From Exiguobacterium aurantiacum (GTDB lineage Bacteria > Bacillota > Bacilli > Exiguobacteriales > Exiguobacteriaceae): 64,000 nt of DNA. The stretch covers positions 275,620-339,619 of the forward strand of contig NZ_MKXO01000002.1 in assembly GCF_001766415.1 (NCBI RefSeq), written 5' to 3'. The position numbers and the translations under genes were made by a program. Within the stretch, counting starts at the first letter, position 1. Each line of letters starts with the position of its first letter. The notes beneath the pieces were generated by a model that saw only the letters and a program-made list of their open reading frames with translations, made no database searches and was not told where the DNA came from. This document shows positions 43,190 through 51,362 of the stretch, in pieces.

Positions 43190-43702
43190 ATGTTCAAACG
43201 AAAACTAATTTGGTCTTTAGTGATTTGCATCGCGATTGTCGTCATTTTTTCAGGAATCGGTAGTTATTTTTATGAGAGACACCAATTGAAACGTTACCTG
43301 GCAGACAATGATTTTCACGCATACGAATATCACAAAACAGATGACGCGACACTTGCCCTCTTCACAAATAAAGATGGGACCATGCTCGGCCTCGCTGAAA
43401 TGAGTGTGGACGGCTACGGTTACGGAACTATAGAGACCCTCGACGTGGATCCGTTTGACTATATCTATTCGAGTGACGAGTCCAATAACTATTTAGGCAT
43501 CCGCCTTAACAAACAACCTCAGAACGTTGCCTATCTCCGTATCATCGGAGATCGTATACAAGAACAACACATCCTCAATCGTACCGAAGATAGTGACTAT
43601 GCTGACACACACATCATCGAGTTGCGAAACCGTCCAACATCCGACTGGATCCTTCAAACGTTAGATCAAAATGAGCAAGTACTTGACTCCATCGACTTAT
43701 GA
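43190..43702 (+). CDS. Membrane-anchored protein, tandem copy 1
   Basis: 170-residue protein with one N-terminal membrane segment (LIWSLVICIAIVVIFSGIGSYFY) and an extracytoplasmic domain of about 140 residues. No known family recognised. Its core ALFTNKDGTMLGLAEMSVDG ... NYLGIRLNKQPQNVAYLRI aligns with the same region of the following gene, showing duplication. ATG has AAAGGAAG upstream. It sits just after the DUF350 terminator, so it is probably transcribed separately. Confidence 0.72.
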   Translation: MFKRKLIWSLVICIAIVVIFSGIGSYFYERHQLKRYLADNDFHAYEYHKTDDATLALFTNKDGTMLGLAEMSVDGYGYGTIETLDVDPFDYIYSSDESNNYLGIRLNKQPQNVAYLRIIGDRIQEQHILNRTEDSDYADTHIIELRNRPTSDWILQTLDQNEQVLDSIDL

Positions 43703-43725
43703 AAAACTGAACAAGGAGGGGCAAG

Positions 43726-44265
43726 ATGTCAAAACGAGGACTCGCGTTATTCCTTACAGGTATGATCATCATCATCGCCATTTCAGTCACGGCCGGCGTC
43801 GGGTATTATCAGGACGAGCAACGAAAACAACCTTTGGCACAGGCGCAACAAAAACTGCATGAGCACATGACCGCCCAAGGCTGGTACACATACGTAGAAG
43901 GCAGCACCGTCGTCTTATTTACGAATGAAGACGAGACGATTCTCGGTCTCGGTATCATGAATTCAGATGGAGGCTTCAGCGCGTCGACATGGGACACGAT
44001 TGAAGAAAAACCGTTCGATTCGATTCACTTTGGCAATACGACTGATGAATACATCGGTATTCGCTTCAACGAAAAACCGGAAGATGTGGCTTACGTGCGA
44101 CTAAGCGGTTCGGATTGGAGCGAGACATACACCGTGAACGACCCTCGAGACGAAGGATACGTCATGTCTTACTTGATCACGCTCGATGAATCACAACGGG
44201 GTAGATTCGAGACACTTGAGACGCTTGACGGCGACAGAAATGTGATGCACGCGGAAGAATTATAA
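43726..44265 (+). CDS. Membrane-anchored protein, tandem copy 2
   Basis: 179-residue paralogue of the preceding protein: one membrane anchor (ALFLTGMIIIIAISVTAGVGYY), a short helical stalk rich in Q/A/K, then LFTNEDETILGLGIMNSDGG and EYIGIRFNEKPEDVAYVRL, matching copy 1. Function unknown. AAGGAGGGG lies upstream of the ATG, 23 bases after the first copy's stop, so they are cotranscribed. Confidence 0.72.
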   Translation: MSKRGLALFLTGMIIIIAISVTAGVGYYQDEQRKQPLAQAQQKLHEHMTAQGWYTYVEGSTVVLFTNEDETILGLGIMNSDGGFSASTWDTIEEKPFDSIHFGNTTDEYIGIRFNEKPEDVAYVRLSGSDWSETYTVNDPRDEGYVMSYLITLDESQRGRFETLETLDGDRNVMHAEEL

Positions 44266-44266
44266 A

Positions 44267-44293
44267 ACCGCAAACCGATGACCGGTTCGCGGT
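44267..44293 (-). terminator. Terminator after hmp (minus strand)
   Basis: ACCGC-A-AACCG / CGGTT-C-GCGGT stem followed on the minus strand by TTTTAT. Confidence 0.7.
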
Positions 44294-44298
44294 GATGT

Positions 44299-44326
44299 GA
44301 CGACTGTTTTCGCAATCGTCTTTTCT
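44299..44326 (+). terminator. Terminator after the tandem membrane-protein genes
   Basis: GACGA-C-TG / CA-A-TCGTC stem with TTTTCG loop followed by TTTTCTT. Confidence 0.65.
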
Positions 44327-45426
44327 TATGCTTTGGCGAGCACGGCCGATGGACCGAAGAACTCGTAACGTGCTTGTGGAATCGTTTGGACGACCGTCTC
44401 CATCATCGCGGTCGGGCCACACGTATAGACGTCATGACCGTCGACATCGAGTGCTGTAAGCTGCGTCGCGCTCATGCAGCCAGACACCTCGTCGATGTGT
44501 GTGATGAGCTGAAGTCCCTCGTTCACGAGTTCGTCGAGCTCTTCACCGAGCGGACGGAGGTTCGTGCTGCGGACGGCGTGTAATAGTGTGACCGAGCGAC
44601 CTTGACGGAGCGCTGTCTTCGCCATATTGAACAGCGGTGTGATACCGATCCCGCCAGCGACGAGCGTGAGCGGACGGTCCGTGTCTTCCATCGTGAACTC
44701 GCCTGCTGGCGCGCTCATCGGAATCTCTGTACCGACTGTTTGCTCGTGAAGCCAGTTCGAGACGAGCCCTTCCGCTTTCGGCGCAATCCAGTAGCCGTCT
44801 TCTGTCGTCTCGACGACGCTGTATTGACGGTGGTGTAGAATATCTTCACCCTCGATGCGGGCTTGGACTGAGATGTACTGGCCCGGAATAGCCACACCAA
44901 CGACACCGTCGTTCGCGACAAGACGGAACCGTTTCACTTCCGGCGTGTCTTCGATGACTTCAGCGATCGTGAACGGCTTGAAGCCGATCCATGGTGCATC
45001 GGCGTACATTTGTTTCTCGAGCGAGATGAAGACGTCGGCGATGACACCGTACGCTTTTGCCCAAGCTTCGATGATCTCAGGCGTCGCTGCTTCACCGAGA
45101 ACGTCTTGAATTGCGCCGAGCAAGTTAGCGCCGACGATCGGATAATGTTCCGGGCGGATGTTCAAGCTTTGATGTTTATGAAGCGCCGGTTGGATCGCCG
45201 GTAAGATCGCTTCGAGACGGTCGATATGGACGGCGGCCGCGTAGACGGCGTTGGCGAGCGCTTCTGGCTGGCGGCCGCGTTGTTGGTTCGTATGGTTGAA
45301 GAACTGACGAACTTCTGGATTGTTTGCGAACATGCGCTTATAGAAATGACTCGTGATGGCGACACCGTGGTCTTTCAAGACCGGTGCCGTCGCTTTGACA
45401 ATTTCAATCGTTTGTTGATCTAACAT
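44326..45426 (-). CDS. hmp: Flavohaemoglobin (nitric oxide dioxygenase)
   Basis: Oxidises NO to nitrate using O2 and NAD(P)H. The 366-residue protein has a globin domain (about 1-138) with KDHGVAITSHFYKRMF, proximal histidine in NIRPEHYPIVG, then an FAD domain with HHRQYSVVE (RxYS motif) and an NAD domain with LVAGGIGITPLFNMA and VYTCGPTAMM. It is some 30 residues shorter than typical Hmp, mostly in the reductase part. ATG at 45426 is the family start; a 30-base extension is not supported. Divergent from the NsrR gene, its likely repressor. Confidence 0.93.
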   Translation of the reverse strand: MLDQQTIEIVKATAPVLKDHGVAITSHFYKRMFANNPEVRQFFNHTNQQRGRQPEALANAVYAAAVHIDRLEAILPAIQPALHKHQSLNIRPEHYPIVGANLLGAIQDVLGEAATPEIIEAWAKAYGVIADVFISLEKQMYADAPWIGFKPFTIAEVIEDTPEVKRFRLVANDGVVGVAIPGQYISVQARIEGEDILHHRQYSVVETTEDGYWIAPKAEGLVSNWLHEQTVGTEIPMSAPAGEFTMEDTDRPLTLVAGGIGITPLFNMAKTALRQGRSVTLLHAVRSTNLRPLGEELDELVNEGLQLITHIDEVSGCMSATQLTALDVDGHDVYTCGPTAMMETVVQTIPQARYEFFGPSAVLAKA

Positions 45427-45437
45427 AAATATTTCCC

Positions 45438-45450
45438 CCTTTTTGAAAGT
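45438..45450 (-). repeat. ACTTTCAAAAAGG box upstream of hmp
   Basis: Third minus-strand copy of the 13-base sequence, again overlapping a ribosome site. Confidence 0.5.
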
Positions 45451-45458
45451 ACACATAC

Positions 45459-45504
45459 ATTATGTGAGTTTCGTCACGGTAAAAGCAATATATAAAATAC
45501 TTGT
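45459..45504 (-). promoter_or_regulatory. hmp promoter with candidate NsrR site
   Basis: Minus strand: TTGCTT, 18 bases, CATAAT (45459-45488). Overlapping and upstream of the -35 is an AT-rich CAAGTATTTTATATATTGC stretch (45486-45504) of the type bound by Bacillus NsrR. Both are proposals from pattern. Confidence 0.5.
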
Positions 45505-45616
45505 TTAAAACGAAGTTCAACTTTTAGCCTTGATTCCGCCACGCTTTTTTCACATCTTCCATCGTCGCGCTTTCAAGAAATGTCTTGTACAATGGACAAA
45601 TAAGAGGTGAACGATC

Positions 45617-46057
45617 ATGCGGCTCACGCAAACGTGCGACTACGCACTCCGAACATTAATGTACAGCGCCACCTTCTCCCATCGTCTCGTGACGATCCAA
45701 GAAGTGGCTGACCAATATCAAATCTCAAAGAACCACGTCATGAAAGTCGTCTATGAGCTCGGGAAACACGGCTATCTTGAATCGGTACGAGGTCGCGGCG
45801 GCGGTTTCCGGCTCGCCCGCCCAATGGAAGACATCAACGTCGGTGACGTCGTCCGGACGATGGAGCCGCTCGAGCTCGTCGAATGCTTCGGCGAAGGCCG
45901 CTGTGTCATCGCACCGGCGTGTGACCTTCGGAGCGTCTTGAACGAGGCGATGCTCGCTTTCCTGCACGTGCTCGACCGTTACACGATCGCCGACCTGATG
46001 GCGAACCGAACGAATGAACTGGCCATGCTTTTAGGCATAAAAAACCCGACGGACTAA
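45617..46057 (+). CDS. nsrR: Rrf2-family nitric-oxide-sensing repressor NsrR
   Basis: 146-residue winged-helix regulator. The HTH has TIQEVADQYQISKNHVMKVVYELGKHGYLESVRGRGGGFRLA, the classic Rrf2 reading head. Three cysteines in VECFGEGRCVIAPACDL are arranged as in [4Fe-4S] NsrR. Divergent placement from hmp supports control of that gene. ATG follows AGAGGTG. Its terminator hairpin has been split by an insertion sequence: the left arm is at 46043-46056 and the right arm at 47550-47563. Confidence 0.92.
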   Translation: MRLTQTCDYALRTLMYSATFSHRLVTIQEVADQYQISKNHVMKVVYELGKHGYLESVRGRGGGFRLARPMEDINVGDVVRTMEPLELVECFGEGRCVIAPACDLRSVLNEAMLAFLHVLDRYTIADLMANRTNELAMLLGIKNPTD

Positions 46058-46170
46058 AAACTGAACTGAACCCCGAATGATGGACACTTGAAAAAGTCCC
46101 TCACTCGGGGTTTTTCGTGTGCGTACGAATCGCTATAATGAACCTATTCATTCAGACGGGAGAAACAATC

Positions 46171-46596
46171 ATGAGTAAAATCACCTTCAACATCCATCAA
46201 ATCAATCGGCTTGAAGAAAATCCGAACGTCGCCTCCGTATCAGAACGCTCGATTCAATACACCGCCGAGTTTAAGGTCAAGGCCGTGCGTGAGAACATGG
46301 ACGGCAAAGGACCCCAACAGATCTTCACAGAGGCGGGGTTCGACCTGACGGTGATCGGGAAAGAGAAGGCGAAGTCTTCGTTGAAGCGTTGGCGTCGGAC
46401 GTACCGAACGGACGGAGAAGACGGTCTCCTGAACAACAAACGTGGGAAGACTCTGGGAGGCGGGCGTCCGAAAACAGACGAGTCGATGGAGCGACGGTTA
46501 GCGAAGGCAGAGGCGCGTATCAAATACCTGACGGCAGAAAATGAACTCTTAAAAAAGCTAGAGAAGTTAGAAGGGCAGGCGAAACGAACGAACTGA
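46171..46596 (+). CDS. IS3-family transposase OrfA
   Basis: 141-residue DNA-binding part of the transposase. Seen: HTH with IQYTAEFKVKAVREN and KSSLKRWRRTYRTDGEDGL, then a coiled-coil/leucine zipper (MERRLAKAEARIKYLTAENELLKKLEKLE) for multimerisation. ATG at 46171 follows GGGAGAAACA; an earlier in-frame ATG lies close to the left end. The A-AAA-AAG heptamer inside the zipper lets some ribosomes slip into the orfB frame to make the full OrfAB transposase. Confidence 0.88.
   Translation: MSKITFNIHQINRLEENPNVASVSERSIQYTAEFKVKAVRENMDGKGPQQIFTEAGFDLTVIGKEKAKSSLKRWRRTYRTDGEDGLLNNKRGKTLGGGRPKTDESMERRLAKAEARIKYLTAENELLKKLEKLEGQAKRTN
46551..46557 (+). promoter_or_regulatory. Programmed -1 frameshift site A-AAA-AAG
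   Basis: The zero-frame codons are TTA AAA AAG. After slippage the -1 frame reads without a stop into LTPAEKYQ and the catalytic domain. This heptamer is the usual IS3 signal. Confidence 0.85.
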
Positions 46597-46685
46597 CACC
46601 GGCAGAGAAATATCAGGTCATCAATACCATCATCCGAATCGCGCAGCTGAAGAACCTCGTCCGTCCACTGTGTGAGATCGCTGGC

Positions 46686-47498
46686 GTGAGTCGGAGTGGC
46701 TACTATGCCTGGTTGAACCGAGCCGAGGCAGAGTCCCTCCGGGAAGAGCGTGATTACCTAGACGCGACCCTACTCAAGCAGATTCACGACAGCCACGGTG
46801 GCAAAGTCGGTTATCGGGCACTGTACATGGAGGTGCGCGCGACCCTCGGGGTCCGGATCAACCATAAGCGTATCCTCCGACTGATGCGCAAGTATAACAT
46901 CGTCACCAAAATCCGAAAGATGAGCCCTTATCGAAAACTAGCTAAAGCGACGCTCGAGCATCGCGTCGTGCCGAATCTGTTGAACCGCCAGTTCCGACAG
47001 AGCGAGCCCGGGAAGGTGTTCGTGACCGACATCACCTATCTCCCGATCGCCTCCGGCGAGAACGTCTATTTGTCTTGTGTGAAGGACGTCGCCACACGCG
47101 AGATCGTGGCACATAAGCTGTCCATGGGCCTTCACATGGACCTCGTCTTTCAGACGATGGAAAAGCTCGAAGAGCACCTCCAAGGGAACCTGCATCCTGA
47201 GGCGATGATTCATTCGGACCAAGGCTTCCACTACACACATCCAGACTACCAGCAACTCGTCGGTGACCTCGGACTGGTCCAGTCCATGTCACGTCGGGGA
47301 AACTGTCTCGACAACGCACCAATTGAATCGTTCTTCGGTCATTTGAAGGACTATGTCACCAACCGCTCGTGCAAATCGCTCGAGGAGGTCCGAGAAATGG
47401 TCGGTGACTACATAAGCTATTACAACTGCGAACGCGGTCAATGGAACCTAAAAAAGATGACCCCGGAACAATATCGGGGCCATCTGATCGCCGCATAG
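46686..47498 (+). CDS. IS3-family transposase OrfB (DDE catalytic domain)
   Basis: 270 residues from the first plausible start; the frame is open back to about 46557, where the OrfA frameshift feeds into it. Seen: HTH_21 region SRSGYYAWLNR, the GYRALYMEVRATLGVRINHKRILRLMRKY motif, and DDE triad residues in VFVTDITYLPI, MIHSDQGFHYT and NAPIESFFGHLKDYV, followed by YYNCERGQWNLKKMTPEQYR. All catalytic residues are intact. The transposase is most like the IS150/IS3 groups. Confidence 0.92.
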   Translation: MSRSGYYAWLNRAEAESLREERDYLDATLLKQIHDSHGGKVGYRALYMEVRATLGVRINHKRILRLMRKYNIVTKIRKMSPYRKLAKATLEHRVVPNLLNRQFRQSEPGKVFVTDITYLPIASGENVYLSCVKDVATREIVAHKLSMGLHMDLVFQTMEKLEEHLQGNLHPEAMIHSDQGFHYTHPDYQQLVGDLGLVQSMSRRGNCLDNAPIESFFGHLKDYVTNRSCKSLEEVREMVGDYISYYNCERGQWNLKKMTPEQYRGHLIAA

Positions 47499-47569
47499 AA
47501 CACGTGGGCTTTTTATTAAACTGTCCATTTTACGGGGCTCAGTTCAAACTAGTCTGTCGGGTTTCGTTG

Positions 47570-48502
47570 TTAAATCGGCTTCAGTTTTCTCTCAATCTCT
47601 GCTCGGCGTGGCTCTAAGAAAGGCGGCAACGCCAGGCGTTCCCCGAGCGTTTCGACGGGCTCATCGGTCGCAAACCCCGGTCCATCGGTCGCGAGCTCGA
47701 CCAAGATGCCGCTCGGCTCGCGGAAGTAAATCGATTTGAAATAGTAGCGGTCAACCAGTCCGGAATGACTAATGCCGAACGCATCGAGTCGCTCGACCCA
47801 ACGCCCCATCTCGGCATCGTCCTCGACGCGAATCGCGACGTGATGGACGCTGCCCCGTCCCGGCCGTTCCGACGGTAGGTCGGGACGCCCGACGAGATGA
47901 ATCTCCGTCCCCACACCTCCGTCACCCGTCTCGAAGACACGCACCACTTGACCGTCCCGTTCGATTTCGGTCGAAAAGCGATAGCCGAGCAGGTCCGTCA
48001 ACACCCGCTCCGTCTTCTCCGGTCGCCGAACCGTCCATTCGCTAAATCCGAGACCGAAGACGGCAGCGTCAGCAGAGACCGGCCCCTGTCTCCACGGCGT
48101 ACCCGTCCCGCCTTCCACGAGACAGAGCCGTTGCCCCTCTTCATCCTCGAAGTAGAGCGTCGGCCGTCCGAGCACGGCCGTCACTTCGTCATGCAGCACA
48201 CCGAACGCAGCAAACCGCTCAAGCCAGTACGGCAACGCCCCTGCCGGCACGCGGAGCGCCGTCCGCGAGATGCTGCTGCTTCCTCGATACGTCTGCCCGA
48301 GAAACGGCAGCTCAAAAAATGTCAAATCCGTCCCCGCCGCGCCCGTCTCGTCCGCATAAAATAAATGATACATCGACGGATCATCTTGGTTGACCGTCTT
48401 TTTAACGAGCCGCATCCCGAGAACTTCCGTGTAGAATCGTAAGTTTTTCTTGGCATCCCCCGTCATCGCCGAGACATGATGCTGTCCTAAAATCGCCTTC
48501 AT
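47570..48502 (-). CDS. Ring-cleaving dioxygenase (MhqO/MhqA-like, VOC superfamily)
   Basis: 310-residue extradiol-type dioxygenase with two VOC modules. Seen: GQHHVSAMTGDAKKNLRFYTEVLGMRLVKKTVNQDD, typical of hydroquinone-specific MhqA/MhqO, and the metal ligands in HHVSAM, VHHVAIRV and PSGILVELATDGPGF. Family members detoxify quinones. ATG at 48502 follows GGGGGGAGG. Its promoter region is shared with the divergent XRE regulator and contains two 16-base dyads, so it may be controlled by that regulator. Confidence 0.88.
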   Translation of the reverse strand: MKAILGQHHVSAMTGDAKKNLRFYTEVLGMRLVKKTVNQDDPSMYHLFYADETGAAGTDLTFFELPFLGQTYRGSSSISRTALRVPAGALPYWLERFAAFGVLHDEVTAVLGRPTLYFEDEEGQRLCLVEGGTGTPWRQGPVSADAAVFGLGFSEWTVRRPEKTERVLTDLLGYRFSTEIERDGQVVRVFETGDGGVGTEIHLVGRPDLPSERPGRGSVHHVAIRVEDDAEMGRWVERLDAFGISHSGLVDRYYFKSIYFREPSGILVELATDGPGFATDEPVETLGERLALPPFLEPRRAEIERKLKPI

Positions 48503-48550
48503 CAACCTCCCCCCTTCCACATTTGGTTCTATTGTACCACCCGCAAATAA

Positions 48551-48587
48551 GTAAAGTCAGCTTTACATTAAGTAAAGTTTACTTTAC
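48551..48587. promoter_or_regulatory. Twin 16-base operators GTAAAG-N4-CTTTAC
   Basis: Dyads at 48551-48566 and 48572-48587 share the same arms and lie 21 bases centre to centre, two helical turns, on the same face of the DNA. The plus-strand -10 TATAAC (48590-48595) and a possible minus-strand CTGACT -35 overlap or adjoin them. They are the likely binding sites of the XRE regulator encoded next door. Confidence 0.75.
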
Positions 48588-48620
48588 ACTATAACTAGAA
48601 ACAAGAAATGAGGTGGCACC

Positions 48621-48830
48621 ATGCCATTAGTCAATCGCGTCAAAGAGTTGCGGGCCCGGCATCAATTGACACAAGGCGACCTTGCGGCCAAGGTCGGTGT
48701 GACGAGACAGACGATCATCTCGCTCGAGAAAGGGAGCTACACCCCGTCGCTCCTGCTGGCGATGCAAATCGCCCGCGTGTTCGAGGAACCGGTCGAATCG
48801 ATTTTTACGATTGAGGAGGAAACAATTTGA
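48621..48830 (+). CDS. XRE-family small HTH regulator
   Basis: 69-residue Cro/CI-type protein that is little more than the HTH: NRVKELRARHQLTQGDLAAKVGVTRQTIISLEKGSYTPSLLLAMQIARVFEEPVESIF. Such regulators normally repress their own operon, which includes a membrane protein. ATG has GAGGTGG upstream. Its stop overlaps the next gene's TTG start. The two upstream dyads probably are its operators. Confidence 0.9.
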   Translation: MPLVNRVKELRARHQLTQGDLAAKVGVTRQTIISLEKGSYTPSLLLAMQIARVFEEPVESIFTIEEETI

Positions 48831-49291
48831 AACATGTCGTCATTCAGTCCATCTCCAGCATTATCCTGTACATCTTGATGGCATTTCTATTCAGCTCGTT
48901 CGTGTCCGATGTGACCACGGTTATTGAAACCGAGCGATTCGAAATCGAATTTAACATGGTGCCGCTGTTGTTGCTAGTCGGCTTCTTTATTGTATGGAGC
49001 GTCTATTCGTTCAACACCCGACCAAATCGCGACATGAGTTTTTGGAAATGGTCGATCCGGATGACCGAGTTCAGTGACGTCGATGAACGCGAACAAGTGA
49101 TCACGGCGAAAGCGACGAAAGCGGCCTACGTCTCATTCGGAATATCGGTGCCGCTGCTCATGTCGTCGTTCATGTTTTATCCGCTGTTCGAAGACGCGCT
49201 CCCGACCTACCCGATCTACGCGCTCGCCTCGACACTCATCATCTCGACGCTCGTTTACATGACGACTTGGATTCGGGCCTATACTCATTAA
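48827..49291 (+). CDS. Small four-helix membrane protein paired with XRE regulator
   Basis: 154-residue protein with four predicted membrane segments (about 10-28, 46-62, 95-115 and 126-146) and a cytoplasmic loop NTRPNRDMSFWKWSIRMTEFSDVDEREQ. The D-E-R-E-Q motif is shared by small membrane proteins encoded next to XRE regulators in many Bacillota, whose function is unknown. It starts at TTG 48827, six bases after GAGGAGG, overlapping the regulator stop as TTGA. A terminator follows at 49322-49367. Confidence 0.8.
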   Translation: MKHVVIQSISSIILYILMAFLFSSFVSDVTTVIETERFEIEFNMVPLLLLVGFFIVWSVYSFNTRPNRDMSFWKWSIRMTEFSDVDEREQVITAKATKAAYVSFGISVPLLMSSFMFYPLFEDALPTYPIYALASTLIISTLVYMTTWIRAYTH

Positions 49292-49321
49292 GAAATTCAT
49301 TCCAAACCGATGAAGCCGATG

Positions 49322-49367
49322 ACTGACTAAAGTGGCGCGACATATGCCATTTTGGTCAGTTTTGTCT
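49322..49367 (+). terminator. Terminator after XRE/membrane-protein operon
   Basis: Imperfect 15-base-pair stem ACTGAC...GGC / GCC...GTCAGT followed by TTTTGTC. Confidence 0.75.
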
Positions 49368-49488
49368 TTTGCACGTGCCGGTGTCAAAACCACATGTCCT
49401 TTAGAGGGTTATATTTATCGATTACAGAATATAACATCATCACAATGTGAAAGTGGAGGTCATTGCTATGAATACACCAACATGATTA

Positions 49489-49902
49489 TTGGTGGTCCTC
49501 AGATTGATTCTGCTGGTTTGGATCGGCGTTTCGCTTACGTTGCCTTCAAAGCTATATGCAGGCTCAAGTGATGGACAATGGGAAGCGGAATACGATGTCG
49601 GGAACTCGATTAAGAATATTTGGCGAGGTCAGCTGTACTGGGACGGGATGAAGGGCGACATCACCGCTCTTGATTTTTATAGAGATGGACAACTCCTGAC
49701 GGGCGATTTAGATTGGTCTCCTCATGAATATATCGACTTGGCAGCTACGGACCAAACGGAATTTATTTATTTTGGTGAAGTCCCAACAGACTCTTCTGAG
49801 TACACGTTACGCATCAAATGGCGCAATGAAGGCGAAGAATTTGAACAAGTTTTAAGTTTCAAAGACAAGAAACGCTTTTTTGTGATACCAAAACTCGGTT
49901 AG
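49489..49902 (+). CDS. Predicted secreted protein with an in-frame stop near its true start
   Basis: The open frame encodes 137 residues: signal-like hydrophobic stretch LRLILLVWIGVSLTLPSKLYA, then a beta-rich extracellular domain (GQLYWDGMKGDITALDFYRDGQ, EYTLRIKWRNEGEEFEQVLSF) of no known family. TTG at 49489 has no ribosome site. A good start, ATG at 49468 with GTGGAGGT seven bases before it, is in the same frame but is cut off after five codons by TGA at 49483-49485. The gene thus looks like a full signal peptide interrupted by a nonsense codon. It may be a pseudogene, be read through, or reinitiate at TTG. Confidence 0.5.
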   Translation: MVVLRLILLVWIGVSLTLPSKLYAGSSDGQWEAEYDVGNSIKNIWRGQLYWDGMKGDITALDFYRDGQLLTGDLDWSPHEYIDLAATDQTEFIYFGEVPTDSSEYTLRIKWRNEGEEFEQVLSFKDKKRFFVIPKLG

Positions 49903-50033
49903 GAATTCACCTCGAATTCCTTTTTTTGTGTCGATTTTTCGTCGAGTCGGGCGTCGTGATTGCCAATTTTGTCTCGTCGTGCTTATATATAACTAAATGG
50001 TTATATACTAATTCGTTGAAGGAGTCTTGTCTT

Positions 50034-51362
50034 GTGAAAACCGTCGATTTGACGACCGGACGTGTGCAGAGCGTCATTTTGGCGCTCGCCCTTCCGCTCG
50101 TCGGCAGTTCGCTCTTACAGTTCACGTATAGTCTCGTCGATATGTTTTGGGTCGGTGCGCTCGGTAGCGACGCCGTCGCCAGTATCGGTGCGGCCAGTTT
50201 TTATATTATGCTCGGCCAGGCGATTCAATCGTTACTTGTCGTCGGCGCCGGCATCAAAGTGTCGCAAGCCGTCGGCAGGCGGGACCAACAGTTGATCCAA
50301 CGTTACGTCAAGGCCGGAAAACGAGGTAACCTCGTCCTCGGCCTGTTCTTCTTGACGCTCCTCGTCGCCTTTGGTCAGACGCTGATCGGCTTTTTGAATA
50401 TGAACGCACCAACCGTCGAGCGGCTCGCTTACAGCTACTTGCTCGTAAGCGCACCGATGCTGTTGTTCTCGTTCTTCAACTTGCTGTACGCCCGCATATT
50501 CAGCGCTTTCGGCAATACGACGACAGCGATGCGGATCAATGCGACCGGGGTCACGCTCAACATGATCTTGTCGCCGCTCTTCATCTATCCGCTCGGTCTC
50601 GGCGTGCTCGGGGCCGGTCTGGCGACACTCGTCGCCAACGCCGTCATGTTCGGCTTCTTCTGGCATCGGGCTCGCGCGCTCTTTGACTGGGACGAGACGG
50701 TCGAACCCGTTCGCGCGGACTATACAGAGATCGTTCGCCTCGGCTTCCCGATGGCGACACAACGCGTCCTCTTTACCGTCATCAGTATCTTTCTCGCCCG
50801 CATGATCGGATCGTACGGGACGGAAGCAATCGCCGCCCAGCGCATCGGCCTACAGATCGAGTCGATTGCCTACATGATGATCGGCGGACTGAACGGGGCG
50901 ATTGCGAGCTATACCGGCCAAAATATCGGCGCCCGACAGATTGAACGCGTGCACGAAGGGTATCGCGTGACGACGCACCTCGGTATGCTCTATACCGGGC
51001 TGATCACGCTCGTATTCCTCTTCTTCCCGGACGTGCTCATCCGCGCCTTCGTCGATGATCCGACTACGATTGAAATCGGGGCCAGCTATTTACGTATCAT
51101 CAGCGTCTCCCTCATCTTCGCCTCGCTCGAGATGATCGGGAACGGTTATTTCTCCGGACTCGGGCTACCGAAGATCCCGGCGATGATCTCTATCGTCTTC
51201 ACCGTCGCTAGGATCCCGCTCGCTATCCTCCTCGAGCCGTATCTCGGCATCGACGCCATCTGGTGGAGTATCGCCATCTCGAGCATCGTTAAAGGGCTCG
51301 TCTCGGCACTATTTGTTCGACTAAAGAAAAAGGAAGTGACTTCACTTGCAGAAGCGATTTAA
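50034..51362 (+). CDS. MATE-family multidrug efflux transporter
   Basis: 442-residue transporter with twelve predicted membrane segments in two MatE halves. Seen: SVILALALPLVGSSLLQFTYSLVDMFWVGALGSDAVASIGAA at the N-terminal half and FPMATQRVLFTVISIFLARMIGSYGTEAIAAQRIG at the second half. It would exchange cationic drugs or metabolites for Na+ or H+. An upstream ATG extension exists, but GTG at 50034 is nine bases after GAAGGAG and fits the family start. It overlaps the gshF start by 17 bases, which implies cotranscription. Confidence 0.88.
   Translation: MKTVDLTTGRVQSVILALALPLVGSSLLQFTYSLVDMFWVGALGSDAVASIGAASFYIMLGQAIQSLLVVGAGIKVSQAVGRRDQQLIQRYVKAGKRGNLVLGLFFLTLLVAFGQTLIGFLNMNAPTVERLAYSYLLVSAPMLLFSFFNLLYARIFSAFGNTTTAMRINATGVTLNMILSPLFIYPLGLGVLGAGLATLVANAVMFGFFWHRARALFDWDETVEPVRADYTEIVRLGFPMATQRVLFTVISIFLARMIGSYGTEAIAAQRIGLQIESIAYMMIGGLNGAIASYTGQNIGARQIERVHEGYRVTTHLGMLYTGLITLVFLFFPDVLIRAFVDDPTTIEIGASYLRIISVSLIFASLEMIGNGYFSGLGLPKIPAMISIVFTVARIPLAILLEPYLGIDAIWWSIAISSIVKGLVSALFVRLKKKEVTSLAEAI

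Larger units (their letters stand above)
46062..47546 (+). mobile_element. IS3-family insertion sequence
   Basis: 1485-base element. Terminal inverted repeats begin TGAACTGAACCCCG (left) and TGAACTGAGCCCCG (right, complementary strand), and both continue to ATGGACA. It is flanked by AAC direct repeats (46059-46061 and 47547-47549). It contains overlapping orfA and orfB with a programmed -1 frameshift signal. All parts look intact, so it may be active. Confidence 0.92.
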
